A stretch of 64,000 bases of DNA from Quercus robur (Eukaryota; Streptophyta; Magnoliopsida; Fagales; Fagaceae): the NCBI RefSeq assembly GCF_932294415.1, contig NC_065545.1, positions 23,111,357 to 23,175,356 of the forward strand. Direction: 5' to 3'. The notes beneath the pieces are model-generated. The model saw nothing but the letters and a program-made list of their open reading frames with translations, was not told the origin of the DNA and did not search any database. Within the stretch, counting starts at the first letter, position 1; each line of letters begins with the position of its first letter. The position numbers were made by a program, and so were the translations under genes. This document shows, piece after piece, positions 33,198 to 45,290 of this stretch.

Positions 33198-36100
33198 TTA
33201 CACACCAGACTCAACTTTAGTCTCGGCCTCTGCCATTGCTGCCAGTGGCTGAAGAGCTTTGAGAGGATTGATAATGATACCATCTATAAGCCCATATTCT
33301 TTGGCTTCTTTTGCACTCATGAAGAAATCTCGGTCAGTATCCTGATTGATCCTGTCAAGACTTTGACCAGTGTGGTAGGCGAGATACCCATTAAGGTTAG
33401 CTTTATGATGCAGCATTTCATTTGCCTGAGAATCATCTCTTGTTTAGGATAGTGTTTATAAGATTAAATCATAAATAATAAGAATAAAAGAGATGACAAG
33501 TAGATAAACAGAAACTGCAGCTATTATATAGTAATAAGACTGTCCTAGTATTAAATATGTCACAGGTGGGTTTCCATTCCTTCAATTTCTTTATTGTTTG
33601 ACCTCCAACTAGAGCCAAGCAGACTAAAAAGTTGAACAATCTCTCAAATATGCATTAAGATGTTGACCCGTTTTTCTTTTCTTTGCTGATTCCTCTCAAT
33701 GAAATTTTCCATGTTGCACTAAGTTCCTTACAGATGTATGCATGCAGTCCAGGAACATAGGGGTGAACATCCATCCGAACAAGTAGAGTCAATAGTTCAG
33801 CAGTTAGGCCGTAACATTTAGCAACAATAAAATCTTTAACACAACAAGTGCTCTCCAAACCAAACTAGATAGTCTCCTATCACTAGGCTCACCAACCAAC
33901 CTGGACTTTGATTCTTATTATTCCTACCGGATATCAAAACCATAAGGATTGTTTCCAGCCATGAGTTTCATAATATCAGATTTGGCTGATTTAACAAACC
34001 AAAGCACACCACACTCTATCCATGATTAACCATTAAAGAAGTAAATACTAAATTCTGATCCATAACAGATTTACGGTTAATTTAACATGCTAAAGCACAC
34101 CTAACTCTCACAAGCACACGAGTCAAAAACCCAAAACCCAGCTCATTAATATAATTGTGTCACCATAAACAATAACAGAAAAAAAAACTTCATTTGGGTA
34201 CCTCAGAATTATTCTTGAAAGAAAAATATAATTAACAATTTTCAGAAATAAAGCAATTAAAATAAATACAGCATCAGATTTGTGAAGGCTCTGATTACCT
34301 CCTTAGCATTTCAAAATCCAAATCCCATTTAAGCTAAAAATTCCATATTTTATTAACAATAAATAAATAATTGAACTTGAGTTGACCAAACCATGAGCTT
34401 TGAGATCCTCTCTCTCCAATCAATAAAAGACCACAGTAGACAGATGGAGTTAGACCACGAGCATCATCTTTATCTCCAATCAATTGAAATCCACTGTAAT
34501 GTTTTCTCCAGTCAACCTGATTCTATGCTCCCTAAGTGATGCTCTCTGAGGTTCCTCCCTCGTTTGTTTCTCCCTCCCTTTGCTCCAATCTATCCCTTTA
34601 CTCCATCTTCTTCCCCTGTCTCCCTCCTTTTGCTCACTTTTTCATTACCTACTTCATTTACTCTTTCCTCTTAATTCCTTATTCAACCTTACCCACTTTC
34701 TTTATCCATTTCTCTGCTAGACTGTCCTCTTACACTCTGTTGGGTGTCAATACTTTAATCCCCACTTAACTTTGTATTCTCCTCATGGAAGACACTACTA
34801 AGGATCTGACACAGCCCTAACCCAAAAGCTCAACTGTGAGACCAAACATTATCTATAACACCCAACATAGCAGCAATAGGAGGTAAGTAGATAAAGCTTT
34901 GTCTCAACATTTATTTCATTCGTTTGTCCAAAAAAAAGCCCTTTGCTTCCATTTGAATTTTTAAGATTTGATGAAAATATCCATGCTCAGCCAACTCTGG
35001 GTACTGCATCTCCATTTGATGGAAATCTCCATTTAAAGATTTGAGAAATTGAGAGGGCAACAAAATCAACAGTCTACTTTTGGCATTGGACCTCAACATC
35101 CTCCAATCCCTAACGTCGCCAATCCCATTTCCCAACCACTCTTTGGCAGTAATGAAACCGTCTTTGTCATCATTGTGACAAAGGTCTTTTGCAGAGGAAC
35201 AACTCTAATCAATAGTATTCACTTTGCCACACAGTTCTCAGGTTGGTAACGGTGTTCTAGTTGGCTAGGATTGTCTGGACCTCTTGATAATGGGGCATCA
35301 AGTAGGGGTCTCTGCATTTTTTTTTTTTTTTGTTGGGCACCTTGTTGGGAGGATTTTGGAGAGAACATATATCTGGGCAGAAATTCTAGTCAGAATTTTG
35401 AGCCCTTAGATCCTGGATAAATTTCTTCCCATGGTCCACCCAAACAAGGAGCTTTCACTGACCAATTTCAAAATTCTTGTTATCCACCCAAATTCCACCT
35501 ACAATTCCTTACCCAAAGACACTGTTGGTGTCTAAAATGATGGATAAAAAATTCCACAAATGTTCAGTGGAATTTCAGTTTCAGATATTAATACTTGAAT
35601 ATTCAAGTACCACCAAAACAATAAATAAACATAAACATAATAATATGCCCAGTCTAAAATGTTATTACATATATATATTATAATTCTTTTAAAAAGCCAT
35701 GGACAGAGGATTGAAAAAGCCAGAAAGAGAGCCCACCTGAATATCTATATCTGTTTGGCCACCTTGTGCTCCACCGAGAGGCTGATGGATCATTATCCTT
35801 GAGTTTGGCAAACTGTATCTTTTTCCTTCAGTAATGAGGTAGAAAATATTCTCCTTTTTAGCAAACTCAAGAAACATAAATCATGAAATAGAGCGTCAAA
35901 CACACTACAATGACAGTCAAGGAATCATTTACCTTTGGTCCCAGCACTAAGCAAAAAAGCTCCCATACTGCTCATGGAAAATAAAGATACATCCATCACT
36001 AGTGGTAAACATTTTAATTTGGTAGACAAGCAAAAATTATTCTCATTGGGAACTGTGTTTTTGAACCCTGGCAGTATTTTCACTGAAAAATTTGAACATT

Positions 36101-36966
36101 AAGTATATTCCTACAAGAGTAAGCTTTTTTTTTTGGGTTTGGGGGGGGGGGGGGGGGGGGGGTGGGGTGGAACGAGGAGGTGCAAATAAAGGATGTTCAT
36201 CACCCTTTTCATATATTAGTTTAATTTCATTGACCTGCAATGTATGCAATTGCATTACATGCATATGGAAAAGAAGCTTTTTGGAGGACCTTTTAGCATA
36301 TCATAACAGAAACCATTTTTTCTTATTCTCAAGCCATCAAGAACAGCATATGTCATTCCAAACACCAATTATTCTGTTTCCATGTAATGCAAAACAACTC
36401 GACCTAACCATCTTAGTAGAAAAGAACTGTCACAGAATCCACAAGACTGCATTAAGAACATGTCACACCAAATCAATGCATGCCTTGAGAGAGAGAAAGA
36501 GAGAGAGAGAGAGAGATGCAAAGCCTAATCTCGTACCTTGCTGCTAGTCCAACACAAACAGTGGAGACATCAGGTCGGATATGCCTCATTGTGTCAAATA
36601 CAGCCATACCTTAAAAATTAAAAGCAAGTCAGTCTATAAAAAGGCAACACTACCTCACAAATTTAATTGCAAAAATAGTAAATGTGAAATAGACACAGTT
36701 TTTGTACCAGCAGTAACTGAACCTCCAGGAGAATTCACATACATGAGAATGTCCTGTTCAAAACACCAGAAATTGCAGTAAACAGCTAAGAACTTACACA
36801 GTGATATTTAAATATTAATATTGTTAAGGAAAAATGAAATGGGGGAGGGGAGGCAGGGAGACACGGAGAGAGGGAGTATATAAGAAACGTAACTAGTAGG
36901 AGCATTCATGCAAATGCCAGAACATAATTATTTGATTTTAAACTTCTTAGTTGTGAATGCTTATCC

Positions 36967-36998
<32 letters not shown>

Positions 36999-37182
36999 CT
37001 CACCTTGTTGGGGTCAACGGCATCAAGATACAGAAGTTGAGCAACTATTATGTTCGCCATGTCATCATCAACAGCTCCACCACAACGTATTATTCTCTAA
37101 CAGTTTATTTATACACAAATATCAGAAGCTAATAGAGAGTAGAGACTAAGCAGCACTTAAAATACTCAACCCAAAGTAACCA

Positions 37183-37224
<42 letters not shown>

Positions 37225-38436
37225 AGGAAGAAACCAAACCAACCCCCTTACATGCTGAAAAAGCTGACTTATAACACTCTGGAAGCGCTCTTGTACCATT
37301 GGGGGTGGCCCTTGGCCTTGCGCATATGCAGGGAAGTATGCAGAAGATGGGACTTGCAAGTCATCCCTAAAATATCATATTCCAAAATTTCAAAATCATT
37401 AAAATAAAAACCAAACAACAATAATATATGTGGGCATTCCTAAATAATCATGCACAAATAAGCATTTAAAAACTACCTTATGGACCAAATCCCCTGTTGA
37501 GAACTCCTCTCTGGTGCCCAAAACTTCTCAGAATACATGGCTCTCACGGGAGAACTCTGGAGGTTCTTCTTATAACCAACTAACTTTCCTAATTTCCTGA
37601 AAACCACAGAAAACTAAAAGCTTTGTTTGCCCACTAAAGGAAACAGACTAAAAGAAAATGTAAACAAAAATAAATAAATAAAATAAACAAAACACCAAAA
37701 AAATGAAATTTCGATTAAAACCCAACTCAGAGTACAGCTTTTAACAGCTAAACTTCAAAAATCAGCAAAAATAAGTTGCACCAAACGAGCACTAACCCTG
37801 ATTAAAGCATACTCTCAATTGAGCCAAAAATAATCATTTAGCCAACAGGAAGCTACATTTCTCAACTTTATAGAAACCAAAACAACGCAAATATGAATCA
37901 TGATTTCTTCTTCTTTATTTTTTTCTATTCATTTTCTTTTTATTAAACTATTGGTCCTCTTTTATCCAAATATGAAAAATCCTTATCCAAACAAATCCAA
38001 ATAGCTCTACTAAGCTAAGACAAGAATTTGATTCGTCCCCTCAGCACCACAACCACGAATAGTTCTTAAATTCTTCAAATTCATAACAATTTGTAAACAT
38101 TTTCTCAGGAAGCAAACAGAACCTAAAGCAAATCGAATTCTTATAGAGCATCAATAAGCACCAAAAAAAAAAAAAAAAAAGATAAATAATTAAATAAACC
38201 AAAAGTTCGCAAATTTACACTACCAAACTTACTTGAGCTTCGAATTTGAAAAAAAATAATAAAATAAAATAAAAAGCTTTAGCAAAAAAAATTACGGAGA
38301 ATACAAAAATTGAGTACCTGGAACGAGAGGGATGGAGAGAGAGACTGTGAGAATCGGAGACAGAGCTAGGGTTAGGGTTAGGGGAGAAGATTAGAGAGTT
38401 GAATCTGAGAGACGAGGCTGAGCAAGTGTGAGCCAT
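33198..38436 (-). CDS. CLPP5: Plastid ATP-dependent Clp protease proteolytic subunit ClpP5
   Basis: A nuclear gene for a serine-protease subunit of the chloroplast Clp core, which degrades stromal proteins delivered by ClpC chaperones. Nine exons (minus strand, 5' to 3'): 38318-38436, 37477-37596, 37252-37366, 37004-37096, 36708-36753, 36537-36609, 35933-35967, 35737-35825 and 33198-33425. All have GT-AG borders and a continuous frame, for 305 aa (the Arabidopsis protein is close to 300). The N-terminus ([12 protein letters not shown]...) is Ser-rich and short of acids, as in a transit peptide. The catalytic triad is intact: Ser189 (GLAASMGAF), His214 ([10 protein letters not shown]) and Asp259 ([10 protein letters not shown]). 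SPGGSVTAG forms the oxyanion/substrate strand. [20 protein letters not shown] and [18 protein letters not shown] are diagnostic of ClpP5. Intron 8 is 2.3 kb. Introns 4 and 6 begin with CT repeats just after the donor. Confidence 0.96.
36139..36172. repeat. Poly(G) tract in CLPP5 intron 6
   Basis: A run of more than 20 G with a few T interruptions, next to poly(T), lies inside the intron between exons 6 and 7. Its length in the assembly is probably unreliable. Confidence 0.8.
36484..36516. repeat. (GA)n microsatellite near the CLPP5 exon 6 donor
   Basis: GA repeat (CT on the gene strand) starting about 20 bp into intron 6. Confidence 0.9.
36969..36998. repeat. (GA)n microsatellite abutting the CLPP5 exon 4 donor
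   Basis: About 14 GA units. On the gene strand the donor GTGAGCC runs straight into (TC)n. Confidence 0.9.
37183..37222. repeat. Poly(A) tract in CLPP5 intron 3
   Basis: About 40 consecutive A (poly-T on the gene strand) roughly 30 bp downstream of the exon 3 donor. Confidence 0.9.
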
Positions 38437-38498
38437 TTTCTCTGTGTGAAGTGAAGTCTGAACCTTTTTTTAATTTTTGTTTAGGTTTTGGGGATATT

Positions 38499-38508
38499 TA
38501 TTTATATA
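38499..38508 (-). promoter_or_regulatory. Possible TATA box of CLPP5
   Basis: On the gene strand TATATAAATAAATA lies about 60-75 bp before the ATG, preceded by an (AT)n run. The distance would allow a short 5' UTR. AT-repeat sequence makes chance matches likely. Confidence 0.3.
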
Positions 38509-38944
38509 TATATATATTTTAGAGGTAAAGAAAATTAGCAAAGGGAATGGCTGTAATGTAATGTAAGAGGAGATAATATCTGCTGAAACAAGAAGCGCAC
38601 GGCGGCGAACTATGGACTGGGGAGATTATACAAGAGTGTTCCAGCAAGCAAAGCAAGGCCTTTGGCAGCGACTCCTCAATTATCTTTCAGTCGAATTTAC
38701 GGTTTTGTCCCCATTTCGATTTTTTTTTTTTTGGTGGTTACAACTTTCAAGAGCAAATTATAACTTTTTGTTAAACCTCTCATCCCCAACTATAGGGGAA
38801 ATATATATATATATATATATATATAAAATAAAAGTTCAAATCTTCACTCAAATTATGGAATATAAATACTTTGGTATTTCATATTTTATTCTATTTGCAT
38901 ATTAATCCTTCATTAGAAAACTTTTTTTTTTTGAGAAAGCCCTT

Positions 38945-39176
38945 CATTAGAAATCTAAATGTTAAGTTTTAAATAAGTGTCACTCCTTAAAATATGTCAC
39001 TCATTAGTTTATTTCTTTTAGTCATTTGATATTCAAGTACTATATAAGTGTTATCTATTAAAACATGTCACCTATATAAGTATATTTATGTTAGCATTAT
39101 AACCATTAAGTACCAAATAAGTGTCTCCCATTAAGACATGTCACCCATAATGTTAGGTGTAATTAGATTTCTAATG
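38945..39176. repeat. Small MITE-like repeat with three internal tandem units
   Basis: It is bounded by a perfect 13-bp inverted repeat (CATTAGAAATCTA at 38945-38957 and TAGATTTCTAATG at 39164-39176). Inside are three diverged units of the form TAAGTGTC...ATTAAGACATGTCACC at about 38975, 39047 and 39118, roughly 70 bp apart. It is non-coding. Confidence 0.65.
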
Positions 39177-40490
39177 GAAATAAACAATAGAGTCATTATG
39201 AAAACATAATTTAATAAAAATGGCCAAAATGAAAATTTTGAAACATAAATGACCAAAACGAAAATAGTCTCAAATTTTAAGGGCCAAAATTATACTTTAA
39301 TTAAATTTAAAATGCTTTCTACTTACACCCTATTATTTTGGAATGGCAAAAATGACTTATCCTATCTGATGCAAATTTTCTGGTTTAGAAGAGAGGGCAA
39401 TATTATGCCCCAAGTGTAAATATATTTATACATAATTTAATTTTTATACACATCTTATTTGTTATTTACTTTTTTGTACATATTCAATGATGATGTATCT
39501 CAAACACATTTATATCTCTTTCTCAACCTGATTAAAAATGGCAAAATGTCATTAACATACTTTTATCCAAACCTATTCGACTCTTGCCAATGTTTTCCAA
39601 ACCATAAAAGGAGATGGGGCTCACCCCGTTACTATCCCTACTTAGTACTTACTATCTCTTTGGGAAATTTGTTTTTGTCAAATATTCATTATTAATGACT
39701 ATTGAATAACTTAAGATAATATCATTTTTGTCAAGTTAGAAGGTGTAAAGAGTAATTTTACATTTTTCATGAAAACTTGTGTTTTGGAATTTGGAGTAAT
39801 CCCTTTCCCCGACTCACCTCTCCTCCCCTATCCGTCCAAACACAATGTTGGAGACAATTGAGCTTCTAAGAAGATTATTAAACTTTCATAAGAATGACTA
39901 TTGAATCTATTTAAGTCCTGTGAGTATGGTCCTACACTTGCTGCTATTATTCCATGGAAGAAGGTAATAATAGATATCACAATTAGACAAACCTTCCTGA
40001 TTTGCACGTCCACTCTCTTTCCTAAATCCTAACCTTCCTCTGATTTGGATGACCACTCTTTCTCAAGTCCTAACTCTTCCATTTGGATCTAAAAAGAAGA
40101 AGACTCTTACAGCAAACTACAAAACACAACAAAGTCAGAGAACCAACTAAATGATGACGGATAACTCACTTTTTGTATCATTGGCTCAACGCAATTTTGT
40201 TTTCACAGAATGTGAAAGAAAAAAAAAATAGCTGTATAATTACAGCAAATGAACAATTCATATTTTGTATTGATCTCTCTACCAAAAATTATGACTTTTC
40301 ACCAATCTCCGAATACAATATGGCTGAGTAGCACTCCCTAAATGCATCAAGCTGCCTACAATATATTCGGCAACATTAGTAAGTAGTTTCTTTTCTTCTT
40401 CTTTTTTGGGTCATTTACACTCACACCAGATGGGTGGTTAAACCAAGAACCCCACTCTCCACCTTGATCCTACTAAGCAAGGAGGAACCA
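39177..40490. other. Intergenic AT-rich DNA, nothing recognised
   Basis: There is no gene or bounded element that I can support between the MITE-like repeat and the Helitron. The short open frames lack any family motif. Confidence 0.5.
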
Positions 40491-41421
40491 TCTATACAAT
40501 ACTAAAAGATGAAGCGTAGCATTTAATGTTGCTACGCTCACGTTGAGCCACATCAGCAATCATATCATCTCCATTCTATTTTTTGTATTTTCCCTACCAT
40601 TTTAAAATAGTTTTTATCAATTTTAAATTACTCACAAATATAAAATATTTCTCAGCCGTATCTCCAACATAAAGCCCACTTATAAATTTAATTCCATCAT
40701 AAAGCCTAAGCACAAAGCCCTTTTCAACCTAAACCCTTTGGAGAACCCTTTGAGAAACACGGTTTACTCAAAATTTCAGGTTTCCTTTTGTTGCACGTAT
40801 CAAGATCCTTCCCCTTCCCCAAAGTTCACAGTTTCAATCTCTCTATTTTCCTTTCATTGCACGGTTTCAGATTTCCTTTTGTTGCACGATTTCAGATTCC
40901 TTCCCCTTCCCTTGTTTCTATTCTACGATTTCACCCCTTCTAACGGCAGCCTCTACGCTTTCCTTCCTTCCTGACTTCCTCACCTCACAGTATATAAATA
41001 TTGATGGAATTTTGATGATTCAGTTTAGGTTTCTCTAAATCTATTTTATTTTGTGTTCTATTCTTTTGTTTGATTTTTTTTCCCCCCTTTTTACATTTTG
41101 TTACTACCTCTTTTGCTTGATGATTCAGTTCACGTTTTTGTTTTCCTTTTGTTTGATGTTGTTTTCCCCTTTTTGTACCATATGTGTAGTGCAAAATAAG
41201 GGTATGTGTAAATAAAGATTTTTTTTATTATAAGTAATTGAGTTTATTCAATCTTTAAAAACACAGAGTTTAGGAAAATAAAAAGAGAAAAGCTATTAAT
41301 TCATAAAACAATTCTCTTTAGTATTGTTTTATATACTTGCCCCTGGATCCATTGTATTGTAAAAGAATTCTGTTACCATTGATTTTTTTTTTCTTTTCTT
41401 ATTTATTTAATAACAAACATA

Positions 41422-41505
41422 CGTTGATTTTGAAATATTAAGGATGAGTTTGAAAGGACTAGAGAGCTTTATGAAAGAATTTTGGACTAATTAAAGCACC
41501 TGAAG
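41422..41505 (+). pseudogene. Captured exon fragment of a crooked-neck-like (CRNKL1/Clf1) gene
   Basis: In the plus strand DEFERTRELYERILD, a stop, then LKHLK is read and is followed at once by the donor-like GTATG. The intact plant crooked-neck-like spliceosome protein has an EFERTRELYERLLDRTKHLKVW-type HAT-repeat segment with an exon border in this region. The copy has a stop in place of Arg and an upstream frameshift (DFEI out of frame with DEFERTR). It is embedded in the Helitron, so it is a transduplicated fragment and not a gene. Confidence 0.65.
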
Positions 41506-41704
41506 GTATGTATAAAACTATACAAAGTTAGAATACAATGTTTAAACTTTAGAATTGTTTTGTATATTTTTTTTTTTTTTTTTTTTTTTGGCTGGGTTTT
41601 ATGGTTTCTGTTGCTTGCTTGGGTGGTGTTATTTGATTACTATTCTTTGTTGAGAAAAAAAAAATGTTGATGGGCTGATTACAATTTGGTATATTTTATG
41701 CTTT

Positions 41705-41735
<31 letters not shown>

Positions 41736-43494
41736 GGTGTTAGCATTTGAACCCACAATAAGTATATTAGCCAGGTAGTCGTCCGAATGGCCAAATAACT
41801 AATACACTAGCACTAGACTAGGTGTAGAGTAGCAACCTGTGAATAGTGTAGCAACATAGCAATAAGGGAACCACACATGATCGACTCTATAACACACTAA
41901 AAATAGCTTTTATATGAATTTAAAAAGATTTCACAAACAACTGTTTCAGGACAGTACAACACAAAATTCTGCTATGGACCTACATTTTATTGCTGTCATG
42001 ATTTTTTTATGTTACCAAATGTGAGGCTTAGGGTCTAAATTTGGTGAATTCTTTGATTAGTTACAATTGCTTTCATATTAGCCTACCGTACTTTTTGCAC
42101 AAATTCTTCTATTTATGGATATGCTTATTTACCTATGTTGATTTCAAGAGAAGGGTGGCACTAACAAACTGTTACTTGCTAATTGGAAGAGTTAAGAACA
42201 TGATCCTATTTGGTCAGTTTTGTTTTTAGTATGTTTAATCTTTTTAGAATATTTGAAAATGAACCAAATGCTAAAATCTTAAATTTGGGTTGCTCAAATG
42301 TATGTGTATGTGTGTGTTTTTACATTATTCTATTTCCCTCTTCCATTACAATGTTCACATCAATCTTTTCTTGAATAAATGTCTTGGAGACATTGGTTTG
42401 CCATTGCCCAAATTTCTTATTTGGGGTTTTGTTGTTTTTTAGGTAGAAGATGTGATACCCAAAATTGGCCATTATACAAGTCAAAGATTCAATAGTTTTG
42501 CAGGAAACTACAATTAAGCAGGGATATAATGTTTGAGCATGAGATTTAATGTTATTTATGTGTTCCATTTACATTCTAGGAAATATAAGATATACTTGAA
42601 TTCACAAACTATTTTGAGAAGAGTTTCTAATTACGAAACAAACATTGAGCACTAAAATACATGTTTTATCAAACATAATAAATAAAAGACCTAAATCAAA
42701 TCACATTGTGATGCTTGCATTTTGGCATCCAATTATGCAAAAGATAAGTAATGATTCAGTGACTACCAAAAAAAAAAGTAATGATTCTGCATGTATATAC
42801 AAGTTACAAGCTTAAGTATTATAGCTGAAACTATGATTTCACACTTGAAAGCCCACGAAAGTGCATTGGTTTTTGGGTTTTATTGAAAATTTAGGAGAGA
42901 CCTCATGACTGTATACCCAAAGTAAACCCCAAAAACCTCAATAAAAACTACAGACAAATGCATATCGTTTGGGCCAAGTGTGTGAGACTACTCCATAAAC
43001 ACATTCATGCATGATAATTTAATCATTGTAATTGAGAGAACTACACTTATAAATATTTGATTGTTTCAATCCTATAAATTGCCAAATTCCAAACATGAGG
43101 GCTGTAATGTTTAAGTTGGAGGTGATGCTTGCTATTGATACGAGTTTGAATTCTTCTAGAGGCCTTCATTTTTTTGCGTTTAAATTAGCCTTCCTCCCTC
43201 TACCTTTCTTTATAGTTCTTGGTTTCTTTATGGTTCTTGGTTGGATATAGCACTAGGATATTTAAATTAGTCAAACTACACAAATTTGAATAGTGGACAA
43301 CATTAAAATAGTCCTTTATGAAGAGAGATATTTTATGACAAAATTAAGTTGAATAAAAGGGACAATCACATTTAGTTTTGAACTTGAAAATTTGTTCTAA
43401 AATTTTATTTTTCCTAACTTCATGGCTTATATTATATTTGTTTTGACTCAGTTTTATATTCAGATAGATGTTATTTTTTCTTATTTTGTTGAAG

Positions 43495-43660
43495 GTGGAA
43501 ACTTGAAACCCCCAAAGCCTTAAATAGGCTTATGGAGCACAATTCAAGTGCGGGGAGTTCTTCACAATGTTGCATTGATATTGCCAAAGCCTTAAATACC
43601 CCAGTCCATATAAAACCTGATGATATGGAGATTGTTAATGTTTATGAGCTTCGAATTTAG
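43495..43660 (+). other. Possible second captured coding fragment in the Helitron
   Basis: A short open stretch (MEHNSSAGSSSQCCIDIAK ... MEIVNVYELRI) has less poly(A/T) than its surroundings and ends in TAG. I do not recognise the family. It may be non-coding. Confidence 0.25.
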
Positions 43661-44048
43661 TGGCACGAGACTTTCCACTTATATGTGGTTTATTTAAACT
43701 GTTGTCATTGTTATAATATGTAAGATATTTACATACAAGAACTGTTTGATAATTAATATTTAGTATGAGTTAATTCTATAGCTCTTCAATTAAATTGTAT
43801 TCTTTTGATATTTTTCCTTTCAGCTTTTATTTTTAATTTTATTGTCCTCATGCAGAATACAAGTACCATGTACTCTTTTCTAATATATTTGCTTATTAAC
43901 ATTTGTATATTAGAGGAAGCTTTCAACAAATATTCTTAATTCTTCTACCATTTTGCTCTATTGATGCGCCACAATTTAATTTTGTTAAACTATTTCATGC
44001 ATTACACGGGTTAGCGACTAGTTTAAGTTAAAAGCGAATTAAGCAACA

Positions 44049-45290
44049 TCAGCAGGTAGTTTCAGCCAGCATCTTTTGTTGAATAGCCTTGTAACACTGG
44101 AGACTGCAAAAAGGAACCATAGACTCGGAATCTCGATATTTGTATAGGTTAGTACAAGAGGGACTAGCACACTTTTCACGCGGAGGAGGATAACTGTAAA
44201 TCCAGAACAAAAAAGGTTTTCAAGCCATCAGCAAAGAACATTGATGTAATTCGAAATACCAAGTATTAAGCACGCTGATATGAATCGTCATGTGTAACTT
44301 TCAATGCACAACGGAGGAGATTATACCTGTGAGGTTTAGAGTCAAATATACGGCAGACCCATATCCTCGGAAAACTTCAATACAGTCGCAGTAGGACCCA
44401 TTACCAACCTAACGGTGTTAGATGGAAGCATCATAACATTGGCAGCCCTCCCCTGTAAAAGAATATTGTAACAACAATTAACAGAATAGCTTTATATCAA
44501 AACCAGTTCGAGAAGAGAGAAAATTCATCCAACCTTATGCAATACCTGTGCCAATTCTCCCTTGCGCTTTTTAAATTTATCTTCCCGTTTTTTCCTGCTA
44601 GACTCTTGACCAAGAATTTTTCTGATAGCCTCACCCTACAAGATTCAATCCAAACAGAAATGTTTCTATTACTTCTTACATAAGATATAAAAAAGGAGGA
44701 CAAACAGTGAAATAGAATAACACAAAAACAAACCTCAGATTCCCGAGCAGCCTTCTCGACTTGCATCCGCCGTCTCTGAGCAGCCTCCGCTTTCTTTAGT
44801 TGCTGCTCTAGTTCTGAAGGTTTCTCCTTTTGCTCTGGAATCAATAAAAGCCGCAATAAAGGTGGAAATTGCAATTAGTAATGCTACTATAGAATTCAAT
44901 AAGCTCAAAATGTAAGAACGTAAAACAGATACAAATGCTCACTTCTTGATGGGGCAGGGGGCAATCCATTTGGAAACTCAATGACACTTGTACCAGGTGC
45001 GGAATCTTTGCTTGACTGAAGGCCCATTGACGCGTTGTGAGAATCATTTCCCTTTTATTATCCATAAAAAGAATCAACAGATTCCTTTTTCTGCTTCTTC
45101 ATTTTCTTACCTTCAAGTTCACCATCAGATCGTGACTCTTCATCTTCCTCATAATCTGTGTCCTCAGATACTATATCTGATTTGGACCTCTTACCATCTT
45201 TGCCCGATCTTGATGAGCCAACATTTTCCACATTAGAAACCCTTGAAAGTTTCCGATGTTTCTTCAGTAGCGACTCCAGGAATTTTGTCC
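44049..45290 (-). pseudogene. INO80 complex subunit B-like (PAPA-1/HIT zinc finger) pseudogene
   Basis: Five exon remnants on the minus strand correspond to the C-terminal half of a plant PAPA-1-like/INO80B protein, a subunit of a nuclear chromatin remodeller. They are: an acidic Lys-rich segment and an LTTRQ...SVIEFPNGLPPAPSR segment (45290-44943); QKEKPSELEQQLKKAEAAQR (44834-44734); EAIRKILGQESSRKKRED (44635-44546); AANVMMLPSNTV...FSEDMGLPYI (44452-44337); and a HIT finger YPPPREKCASPSCTNLYKYR ... CSLQCYKA (44193-44049, stop TGA at 44049-44051). Exon borders keep GT-AG. Defects are stops after DSFYG, a frameshift inside the LTTRQ exon and a 2-bp loss creating a stop where FDSKP is expected. 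The N-terminal half is replaced by repeat sequence at about 45290. A Helitron ends 27 bp past the stop. Confidence 0.8.

Larger units (their letters stand above)
40491..44021 (+). mobile_element. Non-autonomous Helitron
   Basis: The 5' end is TCTATACAATACTAAAA preceded by A (40490). The 3' end is GCATTACACGGGTTAGCGACTAG followed by T (44022). This is the classical Helitron pattern: insertion between A and T, 5' TC, 3' CTAG, no terminal inverted repeat and no target duplication. The GC-rich subterminal hairpin expected about 10 bp before CTAG is decayed (CATGCATTACACGGG instead of a CGTGCATCGCACGGG-like palindrome). The 3.5-kb interior has no Rep/helicase reading frame, long poly(T) stretches (41220, 41570, 41710) and at least one host-gene exon fragment (41422-41505). 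Rolling-circle transposition of non-autonomous copies depends on proteins from elsewhere. Confidence 0.8.

Noticed and set aside
34536-34769. Plus-strand 77-aa open frame in CLPP5 intron 8
   Set aside because: C/T-rich low-complexity sequence gives a Ser/Pro/Phe-rich translation. No domain or second exon is seen.
36092-36547. 151-aa plus-strand open frame
   Set aside because: It runs through poly(G) and (GA)n tracts and overlaps CLPP5 exon 6 and its flanking introns on the opposite strand.
44049-45290. Functional INO80B-like gene
   Set aside because: At least two frame disruptions, stop codons after DSFYG and a truncated N-terminal half were found. Sequencing error cannot be excluded for each one but is unlikely to explain all.
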